Source: Pseudomonas sp. UBA5782 (lineage in GTDB: Bacteria > Pseudomonadota > Gammaproteobacteria > Pseudomonadales > Pseudomonadaceae). Taken from it: a stretch of 51,140 nt of DNA. The stretch lies in contig DIEE01000077.1 in NCBI GenBank assembly GCA_002418465.1, positions 1 to 51,140 on the forward strand. The letters run 5' to 3'. Below are positions 15,267-24,092 of this stretch, piece after piece (within the stretch, counting starts at the first letter, position 1; every line of letters begins with the position of its first letter). A program made the translations under genes and the position numbers. The notes below the pieces were generated by a model. It was given only the letters and a program-made list of their open reading frames with translations. It was not told the origin of the DNA and ran no database searches.

Positions 15267-16649
15267 TCAGATGACCCGTGAATAGCGCTGGGTATTCTGC
15301 TGTGCCAGGTAGTGGTCGAACAGCATGCAGACCGAACGCACCAGGAGGCGTCCGGACGGACGGATTTCAATGCGTTCCTCGCTCAGATCGATCAGCCCGT
15401 CGCGGGCCATCTGTTGCAGCTGGGGCCAGACATCGGCGAAGTAGCTGCGGAAGTCGATCGCGTAGGCCTGCTCGATATCGGCGAAATCCAGCCGGAATTC
15501 GCAGATCAGCCGCTGGATGACCGCGCGTCGAACACGGTCGTCCTCGTTGCACTGCAAGCCGCGCAGGGTGGGCAGCTGATCGCTGTCCAGGCTCTGCTGG
15601 TAGTTGTTCAGATCGCTGCTGTTCTGGCTGTAGAGATCGCCGATCTGGCTGATCGCCGATACGCCGAGGCCGATCAGATCGCAATGGCCGTGGGTGGTGT
15701 AGCCCTGGAAGTTGCGTTGCAGGGTGCCGTCTTCCTGGGCGATTGCCAGTTCGTCGTCGGGCAGGGCGAAGTGGTCCATGCCGATATAGCGATACCCGGC
15801 AGCGGTCAGTTGGTCGATGCTGGTCTGCAGCATTTCCAGCTTCCTCGCCGGGCTTGGCAGCTCGGCGGCGTTGATCCGCCGTTGCGGCATGAAGCGTTCC
15901 GGCAGGTGCGCGTAGTTGAACACCGACAGGCGATCGGGCTGCAGGGCTATGACTTCATCCACGGTCCGCGCGAAACGCTCCGGGTCCTGCTTGGGCAGGC
16001 CGTAGATCAGGTCGATGTTGACCGAGCGGAATTGCAGGGTGTGCGCGGCGTCGACGATGGCGCGGGTTTCTTCCAGGCTCTGCAGGCGGTTGACGGCGCG
16101 TTGCACGTCGGGGTCGAGGTCCTGGACGCCGAGGCTCACCCGGTTGAAGCCCAGTTCGCGGAGCAGGCCCATGGTCGACCAGTCGGCCTCGCGCGGGTCG
16201 ATCTCGATGCCGTAGTCGCCAGAGTCGTCATCCAGCAGATTGAAGTGCTTGCGCAGGTGCCCCATCAGCCGGCGCAGTTCGTCGTGGCTGAGGAAGGTCG
16301 GGGTGCCGCCGCCGAAGTGCAGCTGCTCGACGATCTGCTGCGGGTCCAGGTGGCAGGCGATCAGCTCGATTTCCTTCTCCAGGCGCTCCAGGTAGGGCAG
16401 CGCGCGGCCACGGTCCTTGGTGACGACCTTGTTGCAGGCGCAGTAGTAGCAAATGTTGGCGCAGAACGGCACGTGGATGTACAGCGACAGCGGGCGCATC
16501 GCCTTGCGGCTGTCGCGAAGCGCGTGCAGCAGATCGAACGAACCGACGCCGTTGTTGAACTGCACTGCCGTTGGGTAGGAGGTATAGCGTGGTCCGGCCA
16601 TGTCGTAACGGCGGATCAGATTAGTGTCCCAGCAAATGGAGTCGTGCAT
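15267..16649 (-). CDS. hemN: Oxygen-independent coproporphyrinogen III dehydrogenase
   Basis: A 460-residue radical SAM enzyme that converts coproporphyrinogen III to protoporphyrinogen IX without oxygen, supplying haem under low aeration. The HemN cluster motif CX3CX2CXC is present (C63, C67, C70, C72 in FCANICYYCAC). GPRYTSYPTAVQF and GGGTPTFLS are also typical. The start is ATG 16649 (MHDSICWD): family alignment fits it, and an upstream ATG at 16700 would lie before the promoter predicted from the Anr box. It stands between anr and the cbb3 assembly genes, which fits haem supply for a low-oxygen oxidase. Confidence 0.95.
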   Translation of the reverse strand: MHDSICWDTNLIRRYDMAGPRYTSYPTAVQFNNGVGSFDLLHALRDSRKAMRPLSLYIHVPFCANICYYCACNKVVTKDRGRALPYLERLEKEIELIACHLDPQQIVEQLHFGGGTPTFLSHDELRRLMGHLRKHFNLLDDDSGDYGIEIDPREADWSTMGLLRELGFNRVSLGVQDLDPDVQRAVNRLQSLEETRAIVDAAHTLQFRSVNIDLIYGLPKQDPERFARTVDEVIALQPDRLSVFNYAHLPERFMPQRRINAAELPSPARKLEMLQTSIDQLTAAGYRYIGMDHFALPDDELAIAQEDGTLQRNFQGYTTHGHCDLIGLGVSAISQIGDLYSQNSSDLNNYQQSLDSDQLPTLRGLQCNEDDRVRRAVIQRLICEFRLDFADIEQAYAIDFRSYFADVWPQLQQMARDGLIDLSEERIEIRPSGRLLVRSVCMLFDHYLAQQNTQRYSRVI

Positions 16650-16680
16650 CGCGGCGGTACCGTAGCGTTCAGGTCGGGCA

Positions 16681-16722
16681 AGTCTAGGAGGCGCGGCCAT
16701 GGGCCTCCTTGACCTGTATCAA
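16681..16722 (-). promoter_or_regulatory. Anr-dependent promoter of hemN
   Basis: An Anr/FNR box lies at 16709-16722; on the transcribed strand it reads TTGAT-ACAG-GTCAA, one mismatch from the consensus. A -10-like TAGACT lies at 16686-16681. If transcription starts near 16674-16675, the box is centred about 41 bases upstream, the class II activator position. The remaining sequence between this site and the SafE-like gene at 16882 shows nothing else I can name. Confidence 0.8.
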
Positions 16723-16881
16723 CCAGCTCTGGCAGTGGGGTTGTCGCCGGGCTGGAGCCGGCGGCGGGTGCGGGTTCGCGCCTGAGTTGAAGTTCGCGCG
16801 TCGGCCGATTCCTGGATGGGCGCGAGAAATACATCGGCAAGATGGTTGAATTCCTGGCTCTCGCCAGTGGCTTATCGGCAA

Positions 16882-17589
16882 TCAGTGCTGACTGGCAGTA
16901 TGCCCCGTGTGACCCATCAGCATTGCCTGGTGCGGGCCGGGGAGGGTCCACAGGCCGAAGAGGATTACCAGCAGGCCACCGGCGACGCGCACGCCGCGTT
17001 TGCGCAGCAGGGCGGTGGTGCGTTCGGCGGCGAGACCGGTCGCCAGCAGCACCGGCCAGGTGCCGAGGCCGAAGACCAGCATCAGCAGCGCACTGTGCAG
17101 CGCATTGCCCTGGCTGGCCGACCATAGCAGCGTGCTGTAGACGAGTCCGCACGGCAGCCAGCCCCAGAGTGCACCGAACAGCAGCGCGCGCGGCAGGCTA
17201 TTGACCGGCAGAAGCCGCTTGCTCAGTGGCTGGATGTAGCGCCAGAGGTGGCGGCCCAGGCCCTCGATGCGCGTCAGGCCGCTCCACCAGCCGGCGAGAT
17301 AAAGCCCCATGGCGATCAGCAACAATCCGGCAGCGATACGCATGCCCGCGGCAACCGGGGTGTTGGCGATCGCCCAGCCGGCGCTGCCGATCAACAGTCC
17401 GGCGCTGGCGTAGCTGAGGATGCGTCCGAAGTTGTAGCCGATCAGCAGCTGCAGGCGGCGTCCACGTTGCTCGGGCGGGATGGCCATGGTCAGGGCGCCC
17501 ATCAGGCCGCCGCACATGCCCAGGCAGTGACCGCCACCCAGCAAACCGAGGACAAAGGCGGAGACCAGCAGCGGCAGCAGCTCAGTCAC
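16882..17589 (-). CDS. SafE/DsbD-type membrane protein of the cbb3 assembly cluster
   Basis: A 235-residue membrane protein with about six hydrophobic segments, opening with a GGGHCLGMCGGLMGAL motif (residues 19-34) characteristic of the urease-accessory-like/DsbD_2 transmembrane family (often called sulfite exporter TauE/SafE). A second cysteine, in GWLPCGLVYS, resembles metal- or thiol-handling transporters. Genes of this family often sit downstream of ccoS and have been linked to copper handling or cytochrome maturation. The start is GTG 17589, overlapping the ccoS end by 8 bases. The tail is His-rich (HQAMLMGHTGHTASQH), a possible metal site. Confidence 0.85.
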   Translation of the reverse strand: MTELLPLLVSAFVLGLLGGGHCLGMCGGLMGALTMAIPPEQRGRRLQLLIGYNFGRILSYASAGLLIGSAGWAIANTPVAAGMRIAAGLLLIAMGLYLAGWWSGLTRIEGLGRHLWRYIQPLSKRLLPVNSLPRALLFGALWGWLPCGLVYSTLLWSASQGNALHSALLMLVFGLGTWPVLLATGLAAERTTALLRKRGVRVAGGLLVILFGLWTLPGPHQAMLMGHTGHTASQH

Positions 17590-17788
17590 GCGGCTGTTCC
17601 TTGCTCGGCCGCCCCTCGGCCTCGTCGATGCCAGCCTGATGACGCGGGTCTTCGTCGTCGAAGAGGATGCTGTGCGCAGGACTGTCCATGTCGTCGTACT
17701 GGCCGGAGTCGACGGCCCAGAAGAACAGCCAGATGGCCAGGCCGACGATTATCACGGCGATCGGGATCATTACGTACAGCGCGGTCAT
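17582..17788 (-). CDS. ccoS: CcoS, cbb3 oxidase maturation protein
   Basis: A 68-residue protein with one N-terminal membrane helix (about 5-28) followed by the conserved WAVDSGQYDDMDSPAHSILFD stretch and an acidic tail. CcoS is needed to place cofactors (haem, copper) in CcoN in other proteobacteria. It lies directly after ccoI and overlaps the SafE-like gene. Length and motif are typical. Confidence 0.93.
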   Translation of the reverse strand: MTALYVMIPIAVIIVGLAIWLFFWAVDSGQYDDMDSPAHSILFDDEDPRHQAGIDEAEGRPSKEQPRD

Positions 17789-17809
17789 GGAAGCTCCGTT
17801 ACGACGGTC

Positions 17810-20272
17810 TCAGCTACGGGCAGGCAGGATCTTCGGATCGGCGGCCTTCGCTGGCGATTTCGTGTCACCCGTGTGCAGGGACAGACGCAGGGCGTTCAGC
17901 ACCACCAGCAACGAACTCAGCGACATGCCTAGAGCAGCCCAGAGCGGTGTTACCCAGCCTACGGCAGCGAAGGGCAGTACGCAGCCATTGTACAAGCAGG
18001 CCCAGGTGAGGTTCTCGACGATGATGCGCCGTGTGCGCCTGGAGATGCGGAATGCCTGGACCAGGCTGTCCAGACGGTTAGACAGCAGCACGGCATCGGC
18101 ACTGGTTTTCGCCAGGTCGGTGGCCGAGCCCATGGCGATGCTGATATCCGCTGCGGCGAGGACTGGTACGTCGTTGATCCCGTCGCCCAGCATAAGCACC
18201 TGGCGGCCGTTTTCGCGCAGCTCGCGCAGGACGGCGAGCTTGGCCTCGGGGGTCAGTCCGCCGCGTGCGTCGCTGATGCCGAGCTGCGTGGCGATCTCGC
18301 CGACCATCGGCGAGCTGTCGCCGGAGAGCAGCAGCACCTGCCAGTTGCGCTGACGGCAGGCGTCGACCAGCGCCGGCGCATCCGCACGCAGACGATCGTC
18401 GAGCACCAGCCAGGCGAGCGGCCCCTGGCTATCGCCCAACAACAGCCATTGCCCGTGCTCGCCGGGAATCGTGGGGCTCTGCTGGGCGGCGAGCGCGGCG
18501 ACGAAGGCGGGCTGGCCGATACGCAGCTGGCGACCTTCAACCCAGCCTTCGAGTCCCAGCCCCGGTGCGCTTTCGACCTGCTCGGCGGCTTGCGGGGCTC
18601 GGCCGAAGGCCTTGGCGATCGGGTGTTCGGATCGGTTTTCCAGCGCCGCCGCGAGCGCCAGGCAGGCATCGGCATCGAGATCGCGCAACGGGTGAATCTC
18701 GTTCAGGGTCAGCCTGCCCTCGGTGAGCGTGCCGGTCTTGTCGAAGATGACCGTGTCGAGACGGTTCAGGCCTTCGAGGAAATGCCCGCGGGTGAGCAGC
18801 AGGCCGAGCTTGTGCAGGCTTCCGGTGGCGGTGGTCAGCGCGGTCGGCGTGGCCAGCGACAGGGCACAGGGGCAGGTGGCGACCAGCAGCGCGAGGACGA
18901 TCCAGAAGGCGCGCTGGTGATCGATCTGCCACCAGTAGAGACCGACCGCCGCCGTGACGGCAAGCACGATCAGGAGGAACCACTGGGCGACGCGGTCGGC
19001 CAGTTCGGCTAGGCGCGGTTTGTCCGCCTGGGCGCGTTCCAGCAGGCGGACGATGGCCGAGAGGCGGGTGTCGTCGCCCAGTGCCTGCACCTCGACGGTC
19101 AGCGGACCCTCGACATTAAGGGTGCCGGCGGTAACGCTGTCGCCCTGGGCGCGCGCCAGCGGCAGGTATTCGCCGGTGAGCAGGGATTCGTCGATGCTCG
19201 ACTGACCATCGAGAATGCGCCCGTCGGCGGGCAGCAGGGAGCCGGGCGGAACCAGTACCTGATCGCCGATGGCCAGCTCGCTGAGCAGGATGCGTTCGCT
19301 CTGCCCGCCCGCGTCCAGCCGCAGGCAGGAGGCGGGCAGCAGGTTGACCAGTTGCGCGGTGGCCGCGGCGGTACGTTCGCGGGCTCGGCGCTCGAGATAG
19401 CGGCCGGAGAGCAGGAACAGAGCGAACATGCCGACGGCGTCAAAATAAAGGTCGCCGACGCCGGTCAGCGTCGACCAGATACCGGCAAGGTAGGCGCCGC
19501 CAATCGCCAGTGACACCGATACGTCCATGGTCAGGTGGCGTGTGCGCAGGTCGCGCAGCGCGCCGCGGAAGAACTGCCCGCAGCAGTAGAAGACGATCGG
19601 TGTGGTGAGGAACAGGCTGACCCAGCGCAGGATCTTGTCCAGCTCCGGCGACAGGTCGAGGTTGAACTCGGGCCAGGTCGCCATCGCCGCCATCATCACC
19701 TGCATCCACAGCAGGCCGGCCAGCCCCAGCTGGCGCAGCGCACGGCGGTTTTCCTGATGAAGCCGCTCGGCGGCCTGATCGGCCTGATAGGGGTGGCCGG
19801 CATAACCGATCCGGCGCAGTTCCTGAAGCAGCTGGCTCAGGGGAACGCGCGCGTCGTCCCAGCTGACCTGCAGGCGCTGGTTGGACAGATTGAGGTGTAC
19901 TTCGGCAATGCCGTCGACGCCGCGCAGGTGCTTCTCGATCAGCCAGCCACAGGCCGCGCAGCTGATGCCTTCGATCATCAGGCTGGTGCTGGCGAGGTTG
20001 CCCTCATGGCGCACGAACGGCTGCTGGACGTCGCTGCGGTCGTACAGGGCCAGTTCATCGGTGAGCGCCTTGGGCAGCGCTTCCGGGTTGGCAGAGGTTT
20101 CACTGCGGTGCCGGTAATAGCTCTCCAGGCCGCCGGCGATGATCGCTTCGGCGACCGCCTGGCAACCCGGACAGCACAAGGCCCGCGTCTCGCCCAGCAC
20201 GCGGGCCTGGAAGCGGTCGCCGGTGGTGACCGGCAGGCCGCAGTGATAGCAGGGAAGGGGAGTGCTGCTCAT
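17810..20272 (-). CDS. ccoI: CcoI, copper-exporting P1B-type ATPase for cbb3 oxidase assembly
   Basis: An 820-residue heavy-metal P-type ATPase. It starts with a Cys-rich zinc-ribbon-like segment (CYHCGLPV, CCPGC, residues 8-37). A heavy-metal-associated domain follows with ISCAACGW (C105, C108), then eight membrane helices with the CPC metal site (ATCPCALSL). Further on are the phosphorylation site DKTGTLTEG, the HP motif SEHPIAK and the hinge GDGINDVPVLAAAD. In the ccoGHIS cluster it supplies copper for the CuB centre of CcoN. It is preceded by ccoH with an 8-base gap. Confidence 0.96.
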   Translation of the reverse strand: MSSTPLPCYHCGLPVTTGDRFQARVLGETRALCCPGCQAVAEAIIAGGLESYYRHRSETSANPEALPKALTDELALYDRSDVQQPFVRHEGNLASTSLMIEGISCAACGWLIEKHLRGVDGIAEVHLNLSNQRLQVSWDDARVPLSQLLQELRRIGYAGHPYQADQAAERLHQENRRALRQLGLAGLLWMQVMMAAMATWPEFNLDLSPELDKILRWVSLFLTTPIVFYCCGQFFRGALRDLRTRHLTMDVSVSLAIGGAYLAGIWSTLTGVGDLYFDAVGMFALFLLSGRYLERRARERTAAATAQLVNLLPASCLRLDAGGQSERILLSELAIGDQVLVPPGSLLPADGRILDGQSSIDESLLTGEYLPLARAQGDSVTAGTLNVEGPLTVEVQALGDDTRLSAIVRLLERAQADKPRLAELADRVAQWFLLIVLAVTAAVGLYWWQIDHQRAFWIVLALLVATCPCALSLATPTALTTATGSLHKLGLLLTRGHFLEGLNRLDTVIFDKTGTLTEGRLTLNEIHPLRDLDADACLALAAALENRSEHPIAKAFGRAPQAAEQVESAPGLGLEGWVEGRQLRIGQPAFVAALAAQQSPTIPGEHGQWLLLGDSQGPLAWLVLDDRLRADAPALVDACRQRNWQVLLLSGDSSPMVGEIATQLGISDARGGLTPEAKLAVLRELRENGRQVLMLGDGINDVPVLAAADISIAMGSATDLAKTSADAVLLSNRLDSLVQAFRISRRTRRIIVENLTWACLYNGCVLPFAAVGWVTPLWAALGMSLSSLLVVLNALRLSLHTGDTKSPAKAADPKILPARS

Positions 20273-20280
20273 GCGCAGGC

Positions 20281-20778
20281 TCAGTCGCCGAGCAGGATTT
20301 GCCGCCCGGGGGCGACGTCCTCTTCCTCGAACAGGCGCCAGTCCTTTCCGCCCTCGGTGCCCAGCAGCTCGACGAAGCGGCGGCCTTCGATCGGTTCCTG
20401 GGTCTGCCCCTGGTAAATGCCTTCGCCCTGCGGTTGCAGCACGATGCGCCGGTCTTTCTCCGGCTGGGTCGGAGAGATCAGGTTGAGCACGATCTGCTGC
20501 GGCTGGCTGATGCCCTTGAGATGAATTTCGGCGACGCCAGTATCGGCATCCATCGTCAATTCGGCGCTCATCTTCAACTGACGCGCGAGGACCTCACGGT
20601 CCAGCGATGTATTGATGCCCTTGCCGGCGTCGTAGTAGTTGTCCACCACCAGGCTGTCGGAGTTGCGAATGGCGATCGTCAGCAGGGACAACCCCAGAAC
20701 CACGGAAAAAGCCAGCAACGCGATGACGAACCACGCCCAGGGTTGCTTGTACCAACGGCTTACTACTTCGGCTTGCAT
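20281..20778 (-). CDS. ccoH: CcoH/FixH family cbb3 assembly protein
   Basis: A 165-residue protein with one N-terminal membrane helix (WAWFVIALLAFSVVLGLSLL) and a periplasmic domain. DNYYDAGKGIN after the helix is a FixH family mark. CcoH is required for stable cbb3 complexes in related bacteria. It lies between ccoG (12-base gap) and ccoI (8-base gap), so it is co-transcribed. Confidence 0.93.
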   Translation of the reverse strand: MQAEVVSRWYKQPWAWFVIALLAFSVVLGLSLLTIAIRNSDSLVVDNYYDAGKGINTSLDREVLARQLKMSAELTMDADTGVAEIHLKGISQPQQIVLNLISPTQPEKDRRIVLQPQGEGIYQGQTQEPIEGRRFVELLGTEGGKDWRLFEEEDVAPGRQILLGD

Positions 20779-20790
20779 AGGAATCCTTGC

Positions 20791-22203
20791 TTAGCGAACG
20801 CTTGGGCCGATGAATCGGCTGTCTGCTTCGTTTTCGAGGGAAGAGTCATCGGCGGATCTAATACGGAACATGACCTTGTTGGTGCTCGATGGCAGCTTCT
20901 CCGGATCGACGGACAGCTCGACGGGGAGCGACAGCACCTCGCCCGCCATCACCCGGACTTCCGCTTTGCCCTGGTACTGCAGACCGTCGATCCCGTCCGC
21001 TTCGATCACCAGGGTGAGGTCGTGCTGCGCCTTGTTCATAAGTTTCAGCGTGTAGACGTTCTCGATCCGGCCTTCCTCGTTCTCGCGGTACAGCACGCGA
21101 TCCTTGAGTACGTCGATCTGGATCAGCGGGCGGGCTGAGATCGCATAGGCGAACAGGCCGATCATCGCCACCAACGCGATTGCATAGCCGATGAGGCGAG
21201 GGCGCAGAAGATTGGTCTTCTGCCCGGAAAGGTTGTGTTCGGTGGTGTAGCTGATCAGCCCGCGGGGGTAGTTCATCTTGTCCATGATGGTGTCGCAGGC
21301 GTCGATGCAGGCGGCGCAGCCAATGCATTCGACCTGCAGTCCGTCGCGGATATCGATGCCGGTGGGGCATACCTGTACGCACATGGTGCAATCGATGCAG
21401 TCGCCGAGACCCTGGGCTTTGTAGTCCACGGTTTTCTTGCGCGGGCCACGGGCTTCGCCGCGTCGTGGGTCGTAGGACACGATGAGTGTGTCCTTGTCGA
21501 ACATCACGCTCTGGAAGCGCGCATAGGGGCACATGTAGACGCAGACCTGCTCGCGCAGGTAGCCGGCGTTGCCATAGGTGGCCAGGGTGAAGAAACCGAC
21601 CCAGAACAGCGCCCAGCCATTGATGTTGAGCGCGAACAGATCAGGCACTAGTTCGCGGATCGGCGTGAAGTAGCCGACGAAGGTAATGGCGGTGATCAGC
21701 GATACACCGACCCAGATGCTGTGCTTGGCCAGCTTGCGGAAGAACTTGTTGGCACTCATCGGTGCCTTGTCCAGCTTCATGCGCTGGTTGCGGTCGCCTT
21801 CGCTGACCTTTTCCGCCCACATGAAGATCCAGGTCCAGACACTTTGCGGGCAGGTGTAGCCGCACCACACGCGGCCGGCGAACACCGTGATGAAGAACAG
21901 CCCGAAGGCGCAGATGATCAGCAGCCAGGACAGCAGGACGAAATCCTGTGGCCAGAAGGTCTGCCCGAAGATGTAGAACTTGCGTTCCGGCAGGTTCCAC
22001 CAGACGGCCTGGTGGCCGCCCCAGTTGATCCAGGCGGTACCGAAGTAGAGCAGGAAGAGCAGGGCTCCGCCGACACGGCGAAGGTTGCGGAACAGCCCGG
22101 TAAAGGCTCGGGTGTAGATTTTCTCACGCTTGGCATAAAGGTCGACGTTGTCGACGGCTTTGGCCGGTGGGGTGACATCTCGAACGGGAATCTGCTCAGT
22201 CAT
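20791..22203 (-). CDS. ccoG: CcoG, membrane-bound iron-sulfur cupric reductase for cbb3 assembly
   Basis: A 470-residue polyferredoxin-like protein. It has about five membrane helices, CGYTCPQSVW in the membrane part, two [4Fe-4S] motifs CIDCTMCVQVCP and CIGCAACIDACD, and a C-terminal Ig-like accessory domain. CcoG is known to reduce Cu(II) to Cu(I) for CuB insertion. The start is taken as ATG 22203 (MTEQIPVRDV) by family alignment. ATG 22209 two codons upstream is possible; neither has a strong ribosome site. Longer in-frame extensions would read through the hairpin at 22228-22253. It is the first gene of the assembly unit ccoGHIS. Confidence 0.94.
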   Translation of the reverse strand: MTEQIPVRDVTPPAKAVDNVDLYAKREKIYTRAFTGLFRNLRRVGGALLFLLYFGTAWINWGGHQAVWWNLPERKFYIFGQTFWPQDFVLLSWLLIICAFGLFFITVFAGRVWCGYTCPQSVWTWIFMWAEKVSEGDRNQRMKLDKAPMSANKFFRKLAKHSIWVGVSLITAITFVGYFTPIRELVPDLFALNINGWALFWVGFFTLATYGNAGYLREQVCVYMCPYARFQSVMFDKDTLIVSYDPRRGEARGPRKKTVDYKAQGLGDCIDCTMCVQVCPTGIDIRDGLQVECIGCAACIDACDTIMDKMNYPRGLISYTTEHNLSGQKTNLLRPRLIGYAIALVAMIGLFAYAISARPLIQIDVLKDRVLYRENEEGRIENVYTLKLMNKAQHDLTLVIEADGIDGLQYQGKAEVRVMAGEVLSLPVELSVDPEKLPSSTNKVMFRIRSADDSSLENEADSRFIGPSVR

Positions 22204-22227
22204 ACTCATACCACGGCTTGAAGGATG

Positions 22228-22253
22228 CCCAGACCGGTACATGCCGGTCTGGG
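22228..22253 (-). terminator. Perfect 10-bp hairpin between ccoP1 and ccoG
   Basis: CCCAGACCGG (22228-22237) pairs with CCGGTCTGGG (22244-22253), loop TACATG. On the minus strand the stem is followed by GCATCCTTC, a poor T-run. It may cause partial termination or mRNA processing that separates the oxidase genes from the assembly genes. The plus strand has TCAGTTTT after the stem but no gene that needs it. Confidence 0.65.
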
Positions 22254-22319
22254 TCAGTTTTCCTGCCGCGTATGTCACGCGAAATACCTGCCGATGTCTG
22301 GCAGGAGTGCGCTCGAGAG

Positions 22320-23276
22320 TTACTTCTCCGCGCCGGCAGGTTGTTGCGAAAGGCTGTAAACGTAGGCGGCCAGAAGGTGCACTTTGTCGTTGCCGAGGTG
22401 CTCTTCCTGAGCGGGCATGCGGCCATTACGGCCATAGCGCAGAGTCTGTTGAACCTGGTTGAAGCTGGAACCGTACAGCCAAATCTTGTCGCTGAGATTC
22501 GGGGCACCCAAGGCGTGAGTGCCTTTCCCTTCAGGTCCGTGACAGGCTACACAGTTGGTCTTGAATATCTCTTGACCTGCGGCAAGGTCGATTCCGTCCG
22601 GGTTTTTCAGCCCGGAGAGGCTGCGCACGTAACCCGCCACGTTCTTGATGCCATCCTCGCCGATGACCGGCAGCCACGCCGGCATCGCGCCCTGACGACC
22701 CTGCAGAATGGTGGTCTTGATCGTGGCTGCTTCACCGCCATACAGCCAGTCGCTATCGGTCAGGTTGGGGAAGCCGTAGGCACCCTTGGCATCCGAACCG
22801 TGGCAGACCGAGCAGTTGGAGGCGAACAAGCGACCGCCCATTTTCAGCGCCTGGGGATCCTTGGCGACGTCTTCCACCGGCATGGCCGCGTACTTCGCAT
22901 ACAGCGGGCCGTACTGCTGTTCGGCCCGATCCATTTCCTTTTCCCACTGGTGCACGCCGGTCCAGCCAGCCTGGCCGTTTTCGAACGGCTTGCCTTCCTT
23001 GACGTCGGTGTAGCCAGGCAGCAGGCCTTTCCAGTTACCCATGCCGGGGTACAGGACCAGGTAGCCGATGGCGAAAATGATGGTGCCGAGGAACAGCATG
23101 AACCACCATTTCGGCAGCGGATTGTCATATTCCTCGATGCCGTCGAACGCATGGCCGACGGTATCTTCCGTCGCTTCCGGGCGCTGGCCCTTGCGTGTTG
23201 CGAAGATCAGCCAAAGCAGGGCGAGGATCGTCCCGCTGGTCAGCAGAGTGATGTACCAACTCCAGAAAGTGGTCAT
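22320..23276 (-). CDS. ccoP1: cbb3 oxidase diheme subunit CcoP, operon 1
   Basis: A 318-residue membrane-anchored c-type cytochrome. It has two N-terminal helices (about 7-27 and 57-77) flanking the conserved DGIEEYDNPLPKWW. Two haem-binding motifs follow: CSVCH (C155, C158, H159) and CVACH (C242, C245, H246). It passes electrons to CcoO and CcoN. The ATG overlaps the ccoQ1 stop (ATGA). It is last in ccoNOQP-1. Confidence 0.96.
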   Translation of the reverse strand: MTTFWSWYITLLTSGTILALLWLIFATRKGQRPEATEDTVGHAFDGIEEYDNPLPKWWFMLFLGTIIFAIGYLVLYPGMGNWKGLLPGYTDVKEGKPFENGQAGWTGVHQWEKEMDRAEQQYGPLYAKYAAMPVEDVAKDPQALKMGGRLFASNCSVCHGSDAKGAYGFPNLTDSDWLYGGEAATIKTTILQGRQGAMPAWLPVIGEDGIKNVAGYVRSLSGLKNPDGIDLAAGQEIFKTNCVACHGPEGKGTHALGAPNLSDKIWLYGSSFNQVQQTLRYGRNGRMPAQEEHLGNDKVHLLAAYVYSLSQQPAGAEK

Positions 23277-23464
23277 TCGCTTTTACTCCTAGAAGCTTGC
23301 TCGTCTCGCTCTACGGACGGGGGCTGTTCGTCGGCGAAAGGCAAATTCGCTGCCTCGTCGAAGCTTCGTTTGCGTTTGCTGCTGTAGGCCCAGATCACCA
23401 GGCCGACAAAGGCGACGAACACCAGCAGGGTGCCCAGCCCACGAATAGTCCCTATGTCCATCAT
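23273..23464 (-). CDS. ccoQ1: cbb3 oxidase subunit CcoQ, operon 1
   Basis: A 63-residue single-helix protein (MDIGTIRGLGTLLVFVAFVG) followed by the conserved FDEAANLPFADE. CcoQ stabilises the cbb3 complex. It is 3 bases after ccoO1 and overlaps ccoP1 by 4 bases. It is very similar to the second copy at 26795-26980. Confidence 0.94.
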   Translation of the reverse strand: MMDIGTIRGLGTLLVFVAFVGLVIWAYSSKRKRSFDEAANLPFADEQPPSVERDEQASRSKSE

Positions 23465-23467
23465 GCG

Positions 23468-24079
23468 TTACCGTTTGTTCTTGATTGAGGTGCCGAGGGA
23501 CTGCAGGAACGCGACGAGCGCATCCATTTCGGTCTTGCCTTTGACGGCGTCCCGGGCTCCGGCGATGTCTGCATCGGTGTAGGGCACGCCGAGGGTACGC
23601 ATGGCCTCGAGCTTGCGAGCGGTGCCCTTGCCGTCCAGCCGGTTCTCGACCAGCCATGGGTAGGCCGGCATCTTCGACTCGGGAACCACGTTGCGCGGGT
23701 TGTACAGGTGCGCACGGTGCCAGTCGTCCGAATAGCGTCCGCCAACGCGAGCGAGGTCCGGGCCGGTACGCTTGGAGCCCCAAAGAAAAGGGTGATCCCA
23801 GACGCTTTCGCCAGCGACCGAGTAGTGGCCATAGCGCTCGGTTTCGGCGCGGAACGGACGGACCATCTGCGAATGGCAACCTACGCAACCTTCGCGGATA
23901 TAGATGTCGCGACCTTCGAGCTCGAGCGCCGTGCGTGGCTGCATGCCTTCCACGGGGGTGTTGGTCACGCCCTGGAAGAACAGCGGAACGATCTGAACCA
24001 GGCCGCCGATACTCACCGCAAGCACCATGAACAGCGCCAGCAGGCCGACGTTTTTTTCGACTATTTCGTGTTGCTTCAT
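23468..24079 (-). CDS. ccoO1: cbb3 oxidase monoheme subunit CcoO, operon 1
   Basis: A 203-residue membrane-anchored cytochrome c. It has an N-terminal anchor (VGLLALFMVLAVSIGGLVQI) and one haem motif CVGCH (C65, C68, H69) in YIREGCVGCHSQM. GHYSVAGESVWDHPFLWGSK is a family signature. It carries electrons between CcoP and the catalytic subunit. Parts of the DNA, for example around 23668-23722, match the second copy without a difference. Confidence 0.96.
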   Translation of the reverse strand: MKQHEIVEKNVGLLALFMVLAVSIGGLVQIVPLFFQGVTNTPVEGMQPRTALELEGRDIYIREGCVGCHSQMVRPFRAETERYGHYSVAGESVWDHPFLWGSKRTGPDLARVGGRYSDDWHRAHLYNPRNVVPESKMPAYPWLVENRLDGKGTARKLEAMRTLGVPYTDADIAGARDAVKGKTEMDALVAFLQSLGTSIKNKR

Positions 24080-24092
24080 TTACGTCGGCTCC

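Noticed and set aside
15312..16712. A 466-residue plus-strand frame opposite hemN
   Set aside because: Antisense shadow; the minus strand encodes a complete radical SAM enzyme with all cysteines.
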